Below are positions 1 through 9,052 of a stretch of DNA of 42,574 nucleotides, in pieces. The first letter of the stretch is position 1. Every line of letters starts with the position of its first letter. Source of the DNA: Eubacteriales bacterium (GTDB lineage: Bacteria > Bacillota > Clostridia > Lachnospirales > Lachnospiraceae). The position numbers and the translations under genes are program-made. Location: the NCBI GenBank assembly GCA_030533235.1, contig JAUNJN010000020.1, positions 1 through 42,574 on the forward strand, given 5' to 3'. The notes beneath the pieces were generated by a model, which was not told the origin of the DNA, did no database searches, and was given only the letters and a program-made list of their open reading frames with translations.

Positions 1-51
1 GCACCAGTTTCATGACGCATTGGTGCCTTTCGCAGAAAGGCGGATTATACA
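1..51 (+). repeat. Left copy of terminal inverted repeat
   Basis: Bases 3-51 are identical to the reverse complement of 42526-42574 (49 of 49 by eye); the first mismatch is at base 52. The unit contains two small palindromes: GCACCA (1-6) with TGGTGC (21-26), and GCCTTTC (25-31) with GAAAGGC (35-41) around a 3-base loop. Its inner end supplies an AAAGGCGG ribosome-binding-like sequence just before the ATG at 53. The repeat may extend beyond the window. Confidence 0.9.
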
Positions 52-52
52 T

Positions 53-355
53 ATGGAAATCAAGAAAATGCAAGATGGAACAGGTCTTACTATGGAAATC
101 AACGGAAGGCTTGATACCAATGCGGCACCAAAGCTGATAGAGGAGATTAACGATAGCCTTGTGGATGGGATTGAAAGCTTTGTACTTGATATGAAAAATT
201 GTGACTATGTGGCCAGTTCCGGTCTCAGAGCGATTCTAAATGCGCAGAAGAAGATGAATGCGTTGCACGGAACGATGGTTGTGAAAAATGTAATTAACGA
301 TGTTATGGAAGTTTTTGAAATGACGGGATTTGCGGATATCCTTACATTTGAATAA
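53..355 (+). CDS. STAS-domain protein (anti-sigma factor antagonist type)
   Basis: This 100-residue protein is a single STAS domain like SpoIIAA/RsbV, which in the known family binds an anti-sigma kinase and is switched by phosphorylation of a conserved serine. The segment CDYVASSGLRAIL near residues 54-66 matches the phospho-acceptor loop (SSG) and the helix after it. The start at 53 is chosen because AAAGGCGG lies about 9 bases upstream and the STAS beta strand begins right after it; an open frame continues upstream through the repeat to the window edge, so a longer form cannot be excluded. The next gene, a diguanylate cyclase, begins 39 bases downstream, so the two may be co-transcribed and the partner switch could feed c-di-GMP signalling. 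That link is inference; no kinase or phosphatase partner is visible. Confidence 0.85.
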   Translation: MEIKKMQDGTGLTMEINGRLDTNAAPKLIEEINDSLVDGIESFVLDMKNCDYVASSGLRAILNAQKKMNALHGTMVVKNVINDVMEVFEMTGFADILTFE

Positions 356-394
356 ATCAAATCGTTAATCGGGAAAGATAGGAGGGCGAACAGA

Positions 395-1693
395 ATGGAC
401 TTTAAGAACGAGATCATAGAATTTGTGTCGGACAAGATTGGCGGTGTTGTCATTATCGCATGTGGTTCGGATGAGATTATGTATGCAGATTCTTTTTTTA
501 CAAATAAGTATCGTACGGATATTGTTGGAATGGATGCTTCGGAAATTTTCTTATGGCTCGATGATTGTCCTGCGTTAAGTGTCGGTGGAGATATCGTTGA
601 GTGGGAAAATATCGATACGGACTCAAAGAAATATTACAGATTTCAGTCAGCGATGTTTGAAAAAGAAGGTAGAAATTATGTGATTCATATGATATCGGAT
701 ATTACGGAGTATATGGGACTCAATCGTGATATCACGAAGTACATGGCCTTTTTCCAGAAGCTGTCTGCATTTCAGACAGCAGTACTTGAGAAGCTCTCCG
801 ATACATATTACGAGTTGCTCCCTCTGCTTACAGATTATTTTAAGACAAGCAAAGCATTCTATTTTATCCAACGCGATGACAAGGTAGATATCATTACATT
901 TAGCAAAATGGGTAATATTTACAGTAATGATCGTATTGCTATGACTGAGGACGTAGCGAATGCATTTTTTGTGGATGAAGAGGATGAAATTCCGCTTGAC
1001 AGATTTTCTGCAAAGGTTCAGGAGGTTATGATTTTAAACGGAAGCGCTAAGGACAGTAAATTCAGAAAGCTGTGTGACGGTTCCGTATCAGGCCAGAAAT
1101 ATGCGGTGTATTTAAATGTATGGCCAAATATGAACACAGATTTGATGCAGGAAAAGATGTTGCTTGGTGTGATTAAGCTGTTTGTAGAGAATGGTATTAT
1201 CAAGGACAAGCTCATTTACAACAGTGAGCATGACGGATTAACAGGATTGTATAACAAGGCAAAGTTCCTTGATATGAAAGAAACAGAGTATATTGGACTT
1301 AATTCAATCGGTATTTTTAACCTGGATGTCAATAACTTAAAGAAGATGAATGATGAGTTTGGACACGAAGCGGGAGATAAGCTCTTAATAAAGGCAGCGA
1401 ACAGTATTCGTAAGGTAACCAACAATAAAGTGCATGGATACCGTATGGGCGGAGATGAATTCTTACTGATTGCGTGCGACATAACAAAGGAAGAGCTTGA
1501 TTCCATTAAGGTGCGTTGGGAGAGAGAGCTTGCAAGGTTAAATGCCATAGATGACGAAATTAATTGTGTGATTGCTGCCGGCGTTGTGTTCTGGGAAGCC
1601 GGATATGATTTTGATGCACTCATGAAGGAAGCAGATGCGCTCATGTACGAGGACAAAAAGGCAAAGAAAAAACCGGGCGAAGAAATTCGATGA
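395..1693 (+). CDS. GGDEF-domain diguanylate cyclase
   Basis: A 432-residue cytosolic-looking protein with no clear membrane segment. Residues 1-110 resemble a PAS-like sensor, about 130-270 look GAF-like, and the C-terminal 150 residues are a GGDEF domain that makes c-di-GMP from two GTP in this family. The active-site motif GGDEF is intact at about residues 352-356 (preceded by YRM), and the upstream NLDVNNLKKMND and GHEAGD segments are also conserved. The usual inhibitory I-site (RxxD five residues before GGDEF) is absent; NNKV is there instead, so product inhibition at that site is not expected. The start has GGAGGGCG about 9 bases upstream. A terminator follows. The domain call is firm; the sensory ligand is unknown. 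Confidence 0.9.
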   Translation: MDFKNEIIEFVSDKIGGVVIIACGSDEIMYADSFFTNKYRTDIVGMDASEIFLWLDDCPALSVGGDIVEWENIDTDSKKYYRFQSAMFEKEGRNYVIHMISDITEYMGLNRDITKYMAFFQKLSAFQTAVLEKLSDTYYELLPLLTDYFKTSKAFYFIQRDDKVDIITFSKMGNIYSNDRIAMTEDVANAFFVDEEDEIPLDRFSAKVQEVMILNGSAKDSKFRKLCDGSVSGQKYAVYLNVWPNMNTDLMQEKMLLGVIKLFVENGIIKDKLIYNSEHDGLTGLYNKAKFLDMKETEYIGLNSIGIFNLDVNNLKKMNDEFGHEAGDKLLIKAANSIRKVTNNKVHGYRMGGDEFLLIACDITKEELDSIKVRWERELARLNAIDDEINCVIAAGVVFWEAGYDFDALMKEADALMYEDKKAKKKPGEEIR

Positions 1694-1721
1694 GACATGT
1701 TTCTTCTTAGGAAGAATGAAT

Positions 1722-1763
1722 ATAAAAGCCAAATCATTACGTTTGTATTGATTTGGCTTTTAT
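1722..1763 (+). terminator. Rho-independent terminator after the GGDEF gene
   Basis: A perfect 13-bp stem pairs AAAAGCCAAATCA (1724-1736) with TGATTTGGCTTTT (1749-1761) around a 12-base loop. The T-rich right arm serves as the U tract. It separates the STAS/GGDEF unit from the next operon. Confidence 0.8.
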
Positions 1764-1776
1764 ATGTCTATATAAT
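1748..1776 (+). promoter_or_regulatory. Putative sigma-A promoter for the isomerase-fructokinase operon
   Basis: TTGATT (1748-1753) and TATAAT (1771-1776) are separated by 17 bases, close to the sigma-A consensus. The -35 box lies inside the right arm of the preceding terminator. It lies about 40 bases before the GTG start at 1818. Confidence 0.55.
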
Positions 1777-1817
1777 AGGGTATAAATGGTGAATGAAAAA
1801 TAACCGGGGGTGATGGT

Positions 1818-4025
1818 GTGTTGAAATATCAGATTGATACAAAAGAAAACAAAGCATTTATGAAGCAAATGGCAGAAGATTTGCTTCGGTTTGGAAAGTC
1901 GTTTCCGTCACCGTTCGGAGGTTCATACTATCTCGGCGATGACGGGACTCCGTGGGTGGAACGTCCGAGAGAAACATGGATTACGTGTCGGATGATACAT
2001 GTTTACAGTATAGGGTGTCTGATGGGATGGCAGGAATACGAGTCGCTTGTCGATGCCGGCATAAAGGGGTTGATGGGAGAACTCCATGATGACACACATG
2101 GTGGTTGGTTCAGCGGAGTGACAGCGGAGCATGACATTCTTCCGAATAAGCAGTGTTATACGCATGCATTTGTTATTTTAGCTGCAACATCAGCGGTACT
2201 CGCAGGCCGCCCGGACGGAAACAAACTTTTAGAAGAAGCACTACAATTATTTGATGATCGCTTTTGGGATGACGAAGAAGGACTTGCGTATGATATGTGG
2301 GATACCGAATTTACAAAGCTTGATTCTTATCGTGGATTAAACGCAAATATGCACACCGTCGAGGCTTTTCTGGCGGTAGCAGATGCGATTGGGGATGAGA
2401 AGTATCGTATACGAGCAGGAAGGATTATTCGTCGTGTTATCGGGTGGGCTAAAGAAAATCATTGGCGGATACCGGAGCATTTCACAAAGGAATGGGTGGC
2501 TGATTTAGAATGTAATAAAGAACGGCCTGCAGATCCGTTCAAGCCGTATGGAGCAACTCCGGGGCATGGAATTGAGTGGGCACGTCTTATTGTCCAGTGG
2601 GCGATGTCGATGTATGAGGAGGATTCATTGGAAGCTGCCGCCTATATAGAGGCAGCAGAGCAGTTGTTTGTGTGCGCAACAAGTGACGCATGGAATGCGG
2701 ATGGTGCACCGGGCATCGTATATACGACAGATTGGGATGGGAATCCGGTTGTGCGTGACCGTATGCATTGGACATTAGCTGAGGCAATCAATACCTCCGC
2801 TATATTGTACAGGGTAACTGAAAAAGAGGAATATGCAAAGCTATATTCGGAATTTATGCAGTACTTGGATCAAAAGGTGCTTGACCATGTAAACGGTTCG
2901 TGGTTCCATCAATTAGATGCAAACAATCAATTGCTTGACACTGTGTGGCCGGGCAAGTCGGATTTGTATCATGCATTTCAGGCGACATTGATCCCATATA
3001 ACAAAGTCGATACATCAATCGCCTGTTGCATGAAGGGAAAATGCTCTGATACGAAAAATATAGATGTCATTGCACTCGGAGAGTTGTTAATTGATTTTAC
3101 GGAAAACGGATTTAGTGTAAGCGGAAATCCTATTTTGGAGGCAAATCCGGGAGGCGCACCGTGTAATGTGCTTGCCATGCTGCAAAACTTAGGCAAGAGG
3201 ACTGCGTTTATCGGAAAGGTTGGAAAGGACGCATTTGGACAGTATTTAACGGAGACCGTTCGAAGTATCGGAATTGATACAACGAATCTCGTACAGGATG
3301 AGGAAGTTCCGACAACACTGGCGTTTGTTCATACTGCTGCAGACGGAGATCGAAGCTTTTCCTTTTACAGAAATCCGGGAGCCGATATGTGTCTTTCAAA
3401 GGATGAAATTGATTACGGTCAGATTGATACGGCAAAGATTTTTCATTTCGGCACGTTGTCAATGACACATGAGGGTGTGCGGGAGGCGACGAAGGAGGCA
3501 GTTACACGCGCAAAAGAGCAGGGACTTCTTATATCGTTTGATCCAAACTACAGACCACTTTTGTGGAAGGATGCTGAGACTGCAAAAGAGATGATGCGAT
3601 ACGGATTTTCGGCATGCGACATTCTGAAGATTTCAGATGATGAAATCATGTTTGTGACAGGGAAGAACACGGTCTCTGAAGCAATGGATGTGTTCTTTGA
3701 AGAGTTTAAGCCAAAGCTTGCGTGCGTTACATGCGGAAAAAAGGGAAGTATTGCAGTATATAACGATAAGAGAATGCCGTGCGAAGCAATATTGACATCG
3801 GATACAATCGAGACAACCGGAGCCGGGGATACCTTTATGGCATGTATATTAAATTATGTGTTAGAGCATGGGTTAGATAATCTGTCAATATACGATATTA
3901 TGGAAATGCAGGAATTTGCGGCGGGGGCGGCATCGCTCGTTACGACAAGAAAAGGTGCACTTAAGGTAATGCCTAAGAAGGAAGAGGTTGTTGATTGGCT
4001 TCTTCCTTTTAAGGAAGCAAAGTAA
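1818..4025 (+). CDS. Fused mannose isomerase (AGE/YihS-type) and PfkB fructokinase
   Basis: A 735-residue two-domain enzyme. Residues 1-400 form an AGE-family alpha-barrel of the YihS/mannose-isomerase subtype: R58, and histidines at 179 (NANMHTVEAF), 250 (TPGHGIEW) and 385 (SDLYHAF) fall where the known catalytic residues of this subtype lie. Residues 414-735 form a PfkB-family sugar kinase with the GGAPCNV segment (about 445-451) and the ATP/catalytic motif TTGAGDTF near the C-terminus; FDPNYRPLLW is typical of fructokinases. The inferred combined reaction is D-mannose to D-fructose to fructose-6-phosphate in the cytosol. GTG at 1818 is chosen because GGGGG sits 7 bases upstream; TTG at 1821 is an alternative. 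Two ABC exporter genes follow after 21 bases. Other AGE substrates, such as glucose or N-acyl sugars, are less likely but possible. Confidence 0.88.
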   Translation: MLKYQIDTKENKAFMKQMAEDLLRFGKSFPSPFGGSYYLGDDGTPWVERPRETWITCRMIHVYSIGCLMGWQEYESLVDAGIKGLMGELHDDTHGGWFSGVTAEHDILPNKQCYTHAFVILAATSAVLAGRPDGNKLLEEALQLFDDRFWDDEEGLAYDMWDTEFTKLDSYRGLNANMHTVEAFLAVADAIGDEKYRIRAGRIIRRVIGWAKENHWRIPEHFTKEWVADLECNKERPADPFKPYGATPGHGIEWARLIVQWAMSMYEEDSLEAAAYIEAAEQLFVCATSDAWNADGAPGIVYTTDWDGNPVVRDRMHWTLAEAINTSAILYRVTEKEEYAKLYSEFMQYLDQKVLDHVNGSWFHQLDANNQLLDTVWPGKSDLYHAFQATLIPYNKVDTSIACCMKGKCSDTKNIDVIALGELLIDFTENGFSVSGNPILEANPGGAPCNVLAMLQNLGKRTAFIGKVGKDAFGQYLTETVRSIGIDTTNLVQDEEVPTTLAFVHTAADGDRSFSFYRNPGADMCLSKDEIDYGQIDTAKIFHFGTLSMTHEGVREATKEAVTRAKEQGLLISFDPNYRPLLWKDAETAKEMMRYGFSACDILKISDDEIMFVTGKNTVSEAMDVFFEEFKPKLACVTCGKKGSIAVYNDKRMPCEAILTSDTIETTGAGDTFMACILNYVLEHGLDNLSIYDIMEMQEFAAGAASLVTTRKGALKVMPKKEEVVDWLLPFKEAK

Positions 4026-4046
4026 CAGAACATAAAGGAGAAAGAC

Positions 4047-5873
4047 ATGAAGGAGAACAAAAAGAAAAAGGGGAATCTGCGATACGTCATGCGTACCGTA
4101 AGTGCTGCAGACAAAGGATTAGTATGGTTTACTCTGATTAAGAATTCATTAGAGCAAATATTTTATGTGTTCTTTTTTGTCTATTTGACAAAGTACATAT
4201 TTGACTGTATTGAAAAGAGCATCCCGTATACGAAGCTGTTTTGGTTTTTGGTGATTGCGTGCAGTCTTCATATTTGCATTCACTTTATGTGTGGATGGTA
4301 CGAGTGTTATCGGTCAATTAACACGCCGAAAATCTATCGATATATATTTCATCAGGTGATGGATATATCAGATCAGATTGCGATTTCGGAATATGAAGAT
4401 CCAAGCTTTTACGATGCGTATACAAAGGCACTCGATCAGTGTGTCGATCAGGCGATGCAGCTTTTGATTACGCTCGGAAAATTCATCGGAAATATCGTAG
4501 CGACATTTCTTACGATGGCAATTGTCGTAAGTGTAGACCCGATGCTTATGATTATGGTTTTGGCGCCGATAGGAGCAAGCTTTTATTTTAGTCGAAAAGC
4601 AGGAGATTATGAGTTTACATTACAGCAGGAAATCACACGGGCAAAGCGAGAGGCGGATTATGTGAAACGTGTTTTCTATGAGAAAAAATATGCGGGAGAG
4701 CTGCGATTATATGATATGCAAAAGCTTCTTTTGGAGCGTCAGGAGGAAGCGATTGACAATGCCTATAAGACGTCTTTGTTCTATCGGATGAAGGTCGCAT
4801 TTCACTCATTCTTTGCCTTTGGCAGTTACAGTATTATGGCAACGGTTGGTGCTTACGTATACGTTGCATTTATGGTTAAGCTTGGATATAAAACAAATGT
4901 AGCAAGCTACATCGCGATGATCAATGCGCTTGCATTTTCGAGTGGACAGTTTAAGGACGCGATGGTCAACGGAATCTTTGTCAGAAAGCAGGTTGCATTG
5001 TTCCAAAATTTGAGAGACTTCTTGGAGACTCCGCGAAAGAAACAGCAGAAATTAATTCCTTGTAAGGATGTTTCGGAGATTGTTTTTGAGCATGTAACGT
5101 TCCGGTATCCGGGTGCTGAGAAACCGGTCATAAAGGATATGAATTTTACATGGAAAAAAGGCGAACGTATTGCAGTTGTCGGATACAATGGAGCAGGTAA
5201 GACAACCTTGGTGAAGCTTTTGATGGGGTTGTATCCGGTAACTGAGGGTCGTATTTTGGTAAATGGTGTTGATTTGAAGGAGCTTGACAAGGATGAGTAT
5301 CGTGCACATTTCGGAACGGTATTTCAGGATCTGCAGGTATTTGCAATGTCACTTGCCGAGAATGTTTTATTATATACGCCGAAGAGTGAGGAAGATTATG
5401 AACGGGCTGCAAATGCACTTACCAAAGCACAGTTTGATTTGTCGCACCGAGGTCTTGTGAAGGGGTTGGATACAGTAATCAGTCGAGAGTTCGATGAAGA
5501 AGGATTTGTTTGTTCAGGCGGACAGGCTCAAAAGATTGCTATCGCCAGAGTATTTATGAAAAATCCGGATATGGTAATTTTGGATGAGCCTTCGAGTGCA
5601 TTGGATCCTTTGGCTGAATACAATATGTACAACAATATGATGCGTGCATCGGAAGGAAAAGGCGTAATATTTATTTCACACAGATTATCTTCCGCAAGAA
5701 TGGCACAGCACATATTTATGATGAAAAACGGAGCTATTATCGAAGAAGGCAGTCATGAGGAATTGATGGAAATGCAGGGAGAATATTATAAGATGTTCCA
5801 CCTGCAGGCACAAAACTATCAGGAGAGTATCCCGGAAGAGCTTTTTGCGAAGGGAGGTGCCTGCTTTGAGTAG
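4047..5873 (+). CDS. ABC transporter, fused membrane and ATPase domains (first half of heterodimer)
   Basis: A 608-residue ABC exporter half-transporter. The first 320 residues carry several hydrophobic spans of a type I exporter membrane domain; the C-terminal 250 residues are the nucleotide-binding domain, with Walker A GYNGAGKTT (about 378-386), signature CSGGQAQK (about 489), Walker B VILDEPSSALDP (about 508) and the switch histidine in FISHRLSS. All ATPase motifs look intact. RBS AAAGGAG precedes the ATG. It overlaps its partner by 8 bases and is probably co-transcribed with the upstream isomerase-kinase gene. The substrate is not evident: no peptide, bacteriocin or drug-resistance marker lies nearby. 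The family also includes lipid and multidrug exporters. Confidence 0.9.
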   Translation: MKENKKKKGNLRYVMRTVSAADKGLVWFTLIKNSLEQIFYVFFFVYLTKYIFDCIEKSIPYTKLFWFLVIACSLHICIHFMCGWYECYRSINTPKIYRYIFHQVMDISDQIAISEYEDPSFYDAYTKALDQCVDQAMQLLITLGKFIGNIVATFLTMAIVVSVDPMLMIMVLAPIGASFYFSRKAGDYEFTLQQEITRAKREADYVKRVFYEKKYAGELRLYDMQKLLLERQEEAIDNAYKTSLFYRMKVAFHSFFAFGSYSIMATVGAYVYVAFMVKLGYKTNVASYIAMINALAFSSGQFKDAMVNGIFVRKQVALFQNLRDFLETPRKKQQKLIPCKDVSEIVFEHVTFRYPGAEKPVIKDMNFTWKKGERIAVVGYNGAGKTTLVKLLMGLYPVTEGRILVNGVDLKELDKDEYRAHFGTVFQDLQVFAMSLAENVLLYTPKSEEDYERAANALTKAQFDLSHRGLVKGLDTVISREFDEEGFVCSGGQAQKIAIARVFMKNPDMVILDEPSSALDPLAEYNMYNNMMRASEGKGVIFISHRLSSARMAQHIFMMKNGAIIEEGSHEELMEMQGEYYKMFHLQAQNYQESIPEELFAKGGACFE

Positions 5874-7707
5874 TGAATTTAAAGATGCCGTAAAAGAAGT
5901 ACGAAAAGAGAAAATACCTGTAAGACGTATGATCAGTAACAACTGGTTTATGGTGAAGTATGCCGCAAAATATGACAGAAGGCTTATTGTATCGGTTGTT
6001 GGATTGTTTTGTATGCTGCAGGTAATGAAGGCTGTTTATGATACAATCCTTTTAAAGGTTGTGATTGATTTGTTGCAGGGGCCGAAAGGGCTAAAGCCTT
6101 TGTTGCTTGTCTTGCTTGTCAGCTTTGTGATTGTTGTATCCATTGAGTGGATAAATCAGCTTCTGGAGCAATGGTCTAAGGCAAAGCTTGTTCGTCTGGG
6201 AGGAAAAATACAGCGCGAGCTGATGGAGAAAAACGGTCGCATGGATTTGGTATGCTATGATTCTCCGGAGTATTACGATATGTATATTTCGGTTGCATCC
6301 AAGGCTGATGAAATGCTTGAAAAGGCGGTAAACTGTATCAAGGTATTAATCGGAAGCCTGCTTGCGCTTATTGTGGCAGCCGGCGTGATTGTTACGATTC
6401 ATCCGCTCGTTGCGCTGTTTCCTGTTTGCGGATTTCTTGTGAATCTCGTGACACGTTTTAAGATTACAAGACTGGAATTTGAATATGATTTAATAAATAA
6501 AAAATACATGCGAAAAGCCGATTATTCGAAGCGTGTATTTTACCAGCCGGAATATGCGAAGGAGCTGAAGCTGACTACGGTTAAAGAGCCGCTTCGAAAG
6601 CAGTTTGATGAGGCGCTTGATCAATGTGAAGAGGCAGCAAAATATTATGGAGTCCGTATTACCTGGGTTTCGCTTTTAAACTGGATTATGGTTTATACTG
6701 TATTATCCTTCTTCTGTGTGCCTGCATTTTTAGGATATTTGGCACTTGTAATAAAATCGATTGTGCTTGGAGATGTTGCATCAACAAACAATGCCGCAAA
6801 TATTGTCAGACAAAGACTCAATGAGACGAACTTTGCCTTGGTTGATTTCCAGATTATCGGTCAGTACGCAGACAGATTTCGTAAATTATTAAACTATGAA
6901 ACCAATATTGAAGGACATACGGGAACGGTAAATATACCGGAGGAGCGCCTGGAACTTGTACTTGACGATATTAGCTTCGCATATCCGGGAACAAAGAAAA
7001 ATACATTGGAGCATGTTTCACTGACAATTCATCCGGGTGAAAAGATTGCGATTGTTGGCGAAAACGGTGCCGGAAAGACAACCTTTGTCAAGCTTTTGAT
7101 GCGTCTTTATGATGTAACGGATGGTGCAATTCGTTATGGGGATCATGATATTCGATCCTACACGACCGATGAGTATCGTGATTTATTTGGAGCTGTATTT
7201 CAGGATTACCAGATTTACGGGGCAACGGTTGCGGAAAATGTTTTGATGGGTAAATTTAAGGATGCTGACGAGGAACGAGTGGTACATGCACTTACGCTTG
7301 CAGATTTCGGGAAAAGGCTTGCAACACTTCCGGAGGGCATCCATACTGTACTCACAAAGGAGTTTGAGGAAAAGGGCGTTAATTTGTCCGGTGGCGAGGC
7401 ACAGAAGGTTGCGATAGCCAGAATGTTTGCGAAGGAAAAGAAAAATGCGATTGCAATTTTAGATGAGCCATCAAGTGCGCTTGATCCGGTATCCGAATAT
7501 AAACTCAATCAAAACCTCATTAAAAATGCAGAGGATGCGACCGTAATATTTATTTCGCATCGTTTATCAACGACGAGAATGGCCGATCGAATCTATCTGT
7601 TTTCGGAAGGGAAAATCAAGGAACAGGGTACACATGAGGAACTTATGGCATTAAATGGTGAATATGCGGAAATGTTCGAGAGACAAGGAAAGAATTATAT
7701 ATTATAA
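5866..7707 (+). CDS. ABC transporter, fused membrane and ATPase domains (second half of heterodimer)
   Basis: A 613-residue half-transporter paired with the gene before it. It has the same layout: an N-terminal membrane domain and a C-terminal ATPase with Walker A GENGAGKTT (about residue 397), signature LSGGEAQK, Walker B AILDEPSSALDP and FISHRLST. A TTG start at 5866 is chosen because AGGGAGG (5850-5856) is 9 bases upstream; a longer TTG start at 5845 lacks such a site. The 8-base overlap with the upstream stop suggests translational coupling and a 1:1 heterodimer. Both halves keep the Walker B glutamate, so neither site looks degenerate, unlike many heterodimeric exporters. Substrate unknown. 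Confidence 0.9.
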   Translation: MSSEFKDAVKEVRKEKIPVRRMISNNWFMVKYAAKYDRRLIVSVVGLFCMLQVMKAVYDTILLKVVIDLLQGPKGLKPLLLVLLVSFVIVVSIEWINQLLEQWSKAKLVRLGGKIQRELMEKNGRMDLVCYDSPEYYDMYISVASKADEMLEKAVNCIKVLIGSLLALIVAAGVIVTIHPLVALFPVCGFLVNLVTRFKITRLEFEYDLINKKYMRKADYSKRVFYQPEYAKELKLTTVKEPLRKQFDEALDQCEEAAKYYGVRITWVSLLNWIMVYTVLSFFCVPAFLGYLALVIKSIVLGDVASTNNAANIVRQRLNETNFALVDFQIIGQYADRFRKLLNYETNIEGHTGTVNIPEERLELVLDDISFAYPGTKKNTLEHVSLTIHPGEKIAIVGENGAGKTTFVKLLMRLYDVTDGAIRYGDHDIRSYTTDEYRDLFGAVFQDYQIYGATVAENVLMGKFKDADEERVVHALTLADFGKRLATLPEGIHTVLTKEFEEKGVNLSGGEAQKVAIARMFAKEKKNAIAILDEPSSALDPVSEYKLNQNLIKNAEDATVIFISHRLSTTRMADRIYLFSEGKIKEQGTHEELMALNGEYAEMFERQGKNYIL

Positions 7708-7764
7708 TGAATATACAATATGATGAAACAATCATATGAAACAGATGAGAGAGGGTCAAAAGTT

Positions 7765-8637
7765 ATGAAAGTGGCAGATATCATAAATCAGAAAAGACAG
7801 GAAGGAAAGCCTTCATTATCCTTTGAAATTTTTCCGCCGAAAAAATCGGATACATTGAGTAATATTGATGAGACACTGGAACTGTTATGTGATTTACATC
7901 CGGATTTTATCAGTGTGACTTTCGGTGCCGGTGGAAGTACCCGTAACAGCAAAACAGTTGAAATTGCAAGAAAAATCAAAGAAACCTATGGCGTAGAGCC
8001 GGTTGTTCATTTGACATGTCTCTATTATACGAGGGCTGAAATCAGTGACATGTTAAGGGAACTTGAATGTGCGGGCATTGAAAATATCCTTGCACTTCGA
8101 GGTGACCGCAATCCGGATTATCCGGCAAAAAATGATTTCTTATATGCAAGCGAGCTGGTGGAGTATATTCGGTCACAGGGTAATTTTAGTGTGAGCGGTG
8201 CATGCTATCCGGAAACACATTTGGAGGCGGAAAATCCGGTAATGGATATACGTAATCTGAAGAAAAAAATCGATGCAGGAGCAAGTCATTTGATTTCGCA
8301 ATTGTTTTTTGATAACGAAGTGTTCTATCAGTTTTGTGATAAGGTAAGATGTGCGGGGATTGATGTGCCGATTGATGCAGGCGTTATGCCGGTAACAAAC
8401 AAAGCACAGATTGAGCGAATGGTGAACATGTGCGGGGCATCTTTACCAACAAGGTTTGAAAAGATTTTGAAAAAGTATGAGGACAGTAAGGAGTCTTTGC
8501 TGGATGCCGGACTCGCGTATACGATTCATCAGATTGTAGATTTGATTGCAAATGATGTCGACGGTGTCCATATCTATACGATGAACAATCCGGCTGTTGC
8601 AAAAAGGATTTGTGACAGTATCCGAAATCTTGTATAA
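7765..8637 (+). CDS. metF: Methylenetetrahydrofolate reductase
   Basis: A 290-residue single-domain MTHFR of normal bacterial length. Family knowledge: it reduces 5,10-methylene-THF to 5-methyl-THF with FAD, supplying methyl groups for methionine synthesis or the acetyl-CoA pathway. SFEIFPPKK near the N-terminus carries the conserved active-site glutamate; FGAGGSTR, LALRGD and the QLFFD segment (about 173-177) are further family motifs. The ATG at 7765 has GAGAGGG about 9 bases upstream; an in-frame ATG at 7720 has no good RBS. It lies 57 bases after the ABC pair. No SAM riboswitch or methionine synthase gene is seen nearby, so regulation and pathway context are open. Confidence 0.93.
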   Translation: MKVADIINQKRQEGKPSLSFEIFPPKKSDTLSNIDETLELLCDLHPDFISVTFGAGGSTRNSKTVEIARKIKETYGVEPVVHLTCLYYTRAEISDMLRELECAGIENILALRGDRNPDYPAKNDFLYASELVEYIRSQGNFSVSGACYPETHLEAENPVMDIRNLKKKIDAGASHLISQLFFDNEVFYQFCDKVRCAGIDVPIDAGVMPVTNKAQIERMVNMCGASLPTRFEKILKKYEDSKESLLDAGLAYTIHQIVDLIANDVDGVHIYTMNNPAVAKRICDSIRNLV

Positions 8638-8696
8638 TAAATATGAACCGCGAATGCGGATAACAAAAAATCCAAGAGTGATAGTAGGAAATGAGA

Positions 8697-9014
8697 ATGA
8701 CATATCAAGAGTTTTTTAACAAGATTAAGGCGCAGTTTGCTGATAAGGATGTATCAGGGATTAGTGAGCATCTTGCATTTCAGTTTAATATTACAGGGGA
8801 AGCAGAAGGCATCTTTTATGCAGAGGTCAAGGATGGGAAGCTTTTTATTGAGCCATATGAGTATTATGATCGCGATGCAATCTTTATTGCAAGTGCGAAG
8901 ACCTTTGAGAAAATTTTAGAGGGCAAGCTGGATCCGGTTTTGGCATTTACACTTGGCAAGCTAAAAATAGACGGAAGCATAGAAAAAGCACTCCGCTTGA
9001 AGGACCTCATATAA
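8697..9014 (+). CDS. Small SCP2 sterol-binding-domain protein
   Basis: A 105-residue protein that is almost entirely one SCP2-like fold: HLAFQFNITGE near the N-terminus, GIFYAEVKDGKLFIEPY in the middle, and ILEGKLDPVLAFTLGKLKIDG at the C-terminus are characteristic. In the family this fold makes a hydrophobic tunnel for lipids; stand-alone bacterial members have no proven role. ATG at 8697 is preferred over 8691 because AGGA at 8686-8689 gives a 7-base spacing. It lies 59 bases after metF and is probably read from the same transcript. A GCACTCCG/CGGAGTGC pair (8988-8995 with 9017-9024) overlaps its 3' end but lacks a clear U tract. Confidence 0.85.
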   Translation: MTYQEFFNKIKAQFADKDVSGISEHLAFQFNITGEAEGIFYAEVKDGKLFIEPYEYYDRDAIFIASAKTFEKILEGKLDPVLAFTLGKLKIDGSIEKALRLKDLI

Positions 9015-9052
9015 CACGGAGTGCATGTAATACAAACGATATATGACAGGAG

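Noticed and set aside
7708-7764. SAM riboswitch before metF
   Set aside because: The gap is only 57 bases and lacks the stems of a SAM riboswitch.
8988-9024. Terminator after the SCP2 gene
   Set aside because: The 8-bp stem is perfect but the loop is 21 bases and no U tract follows.
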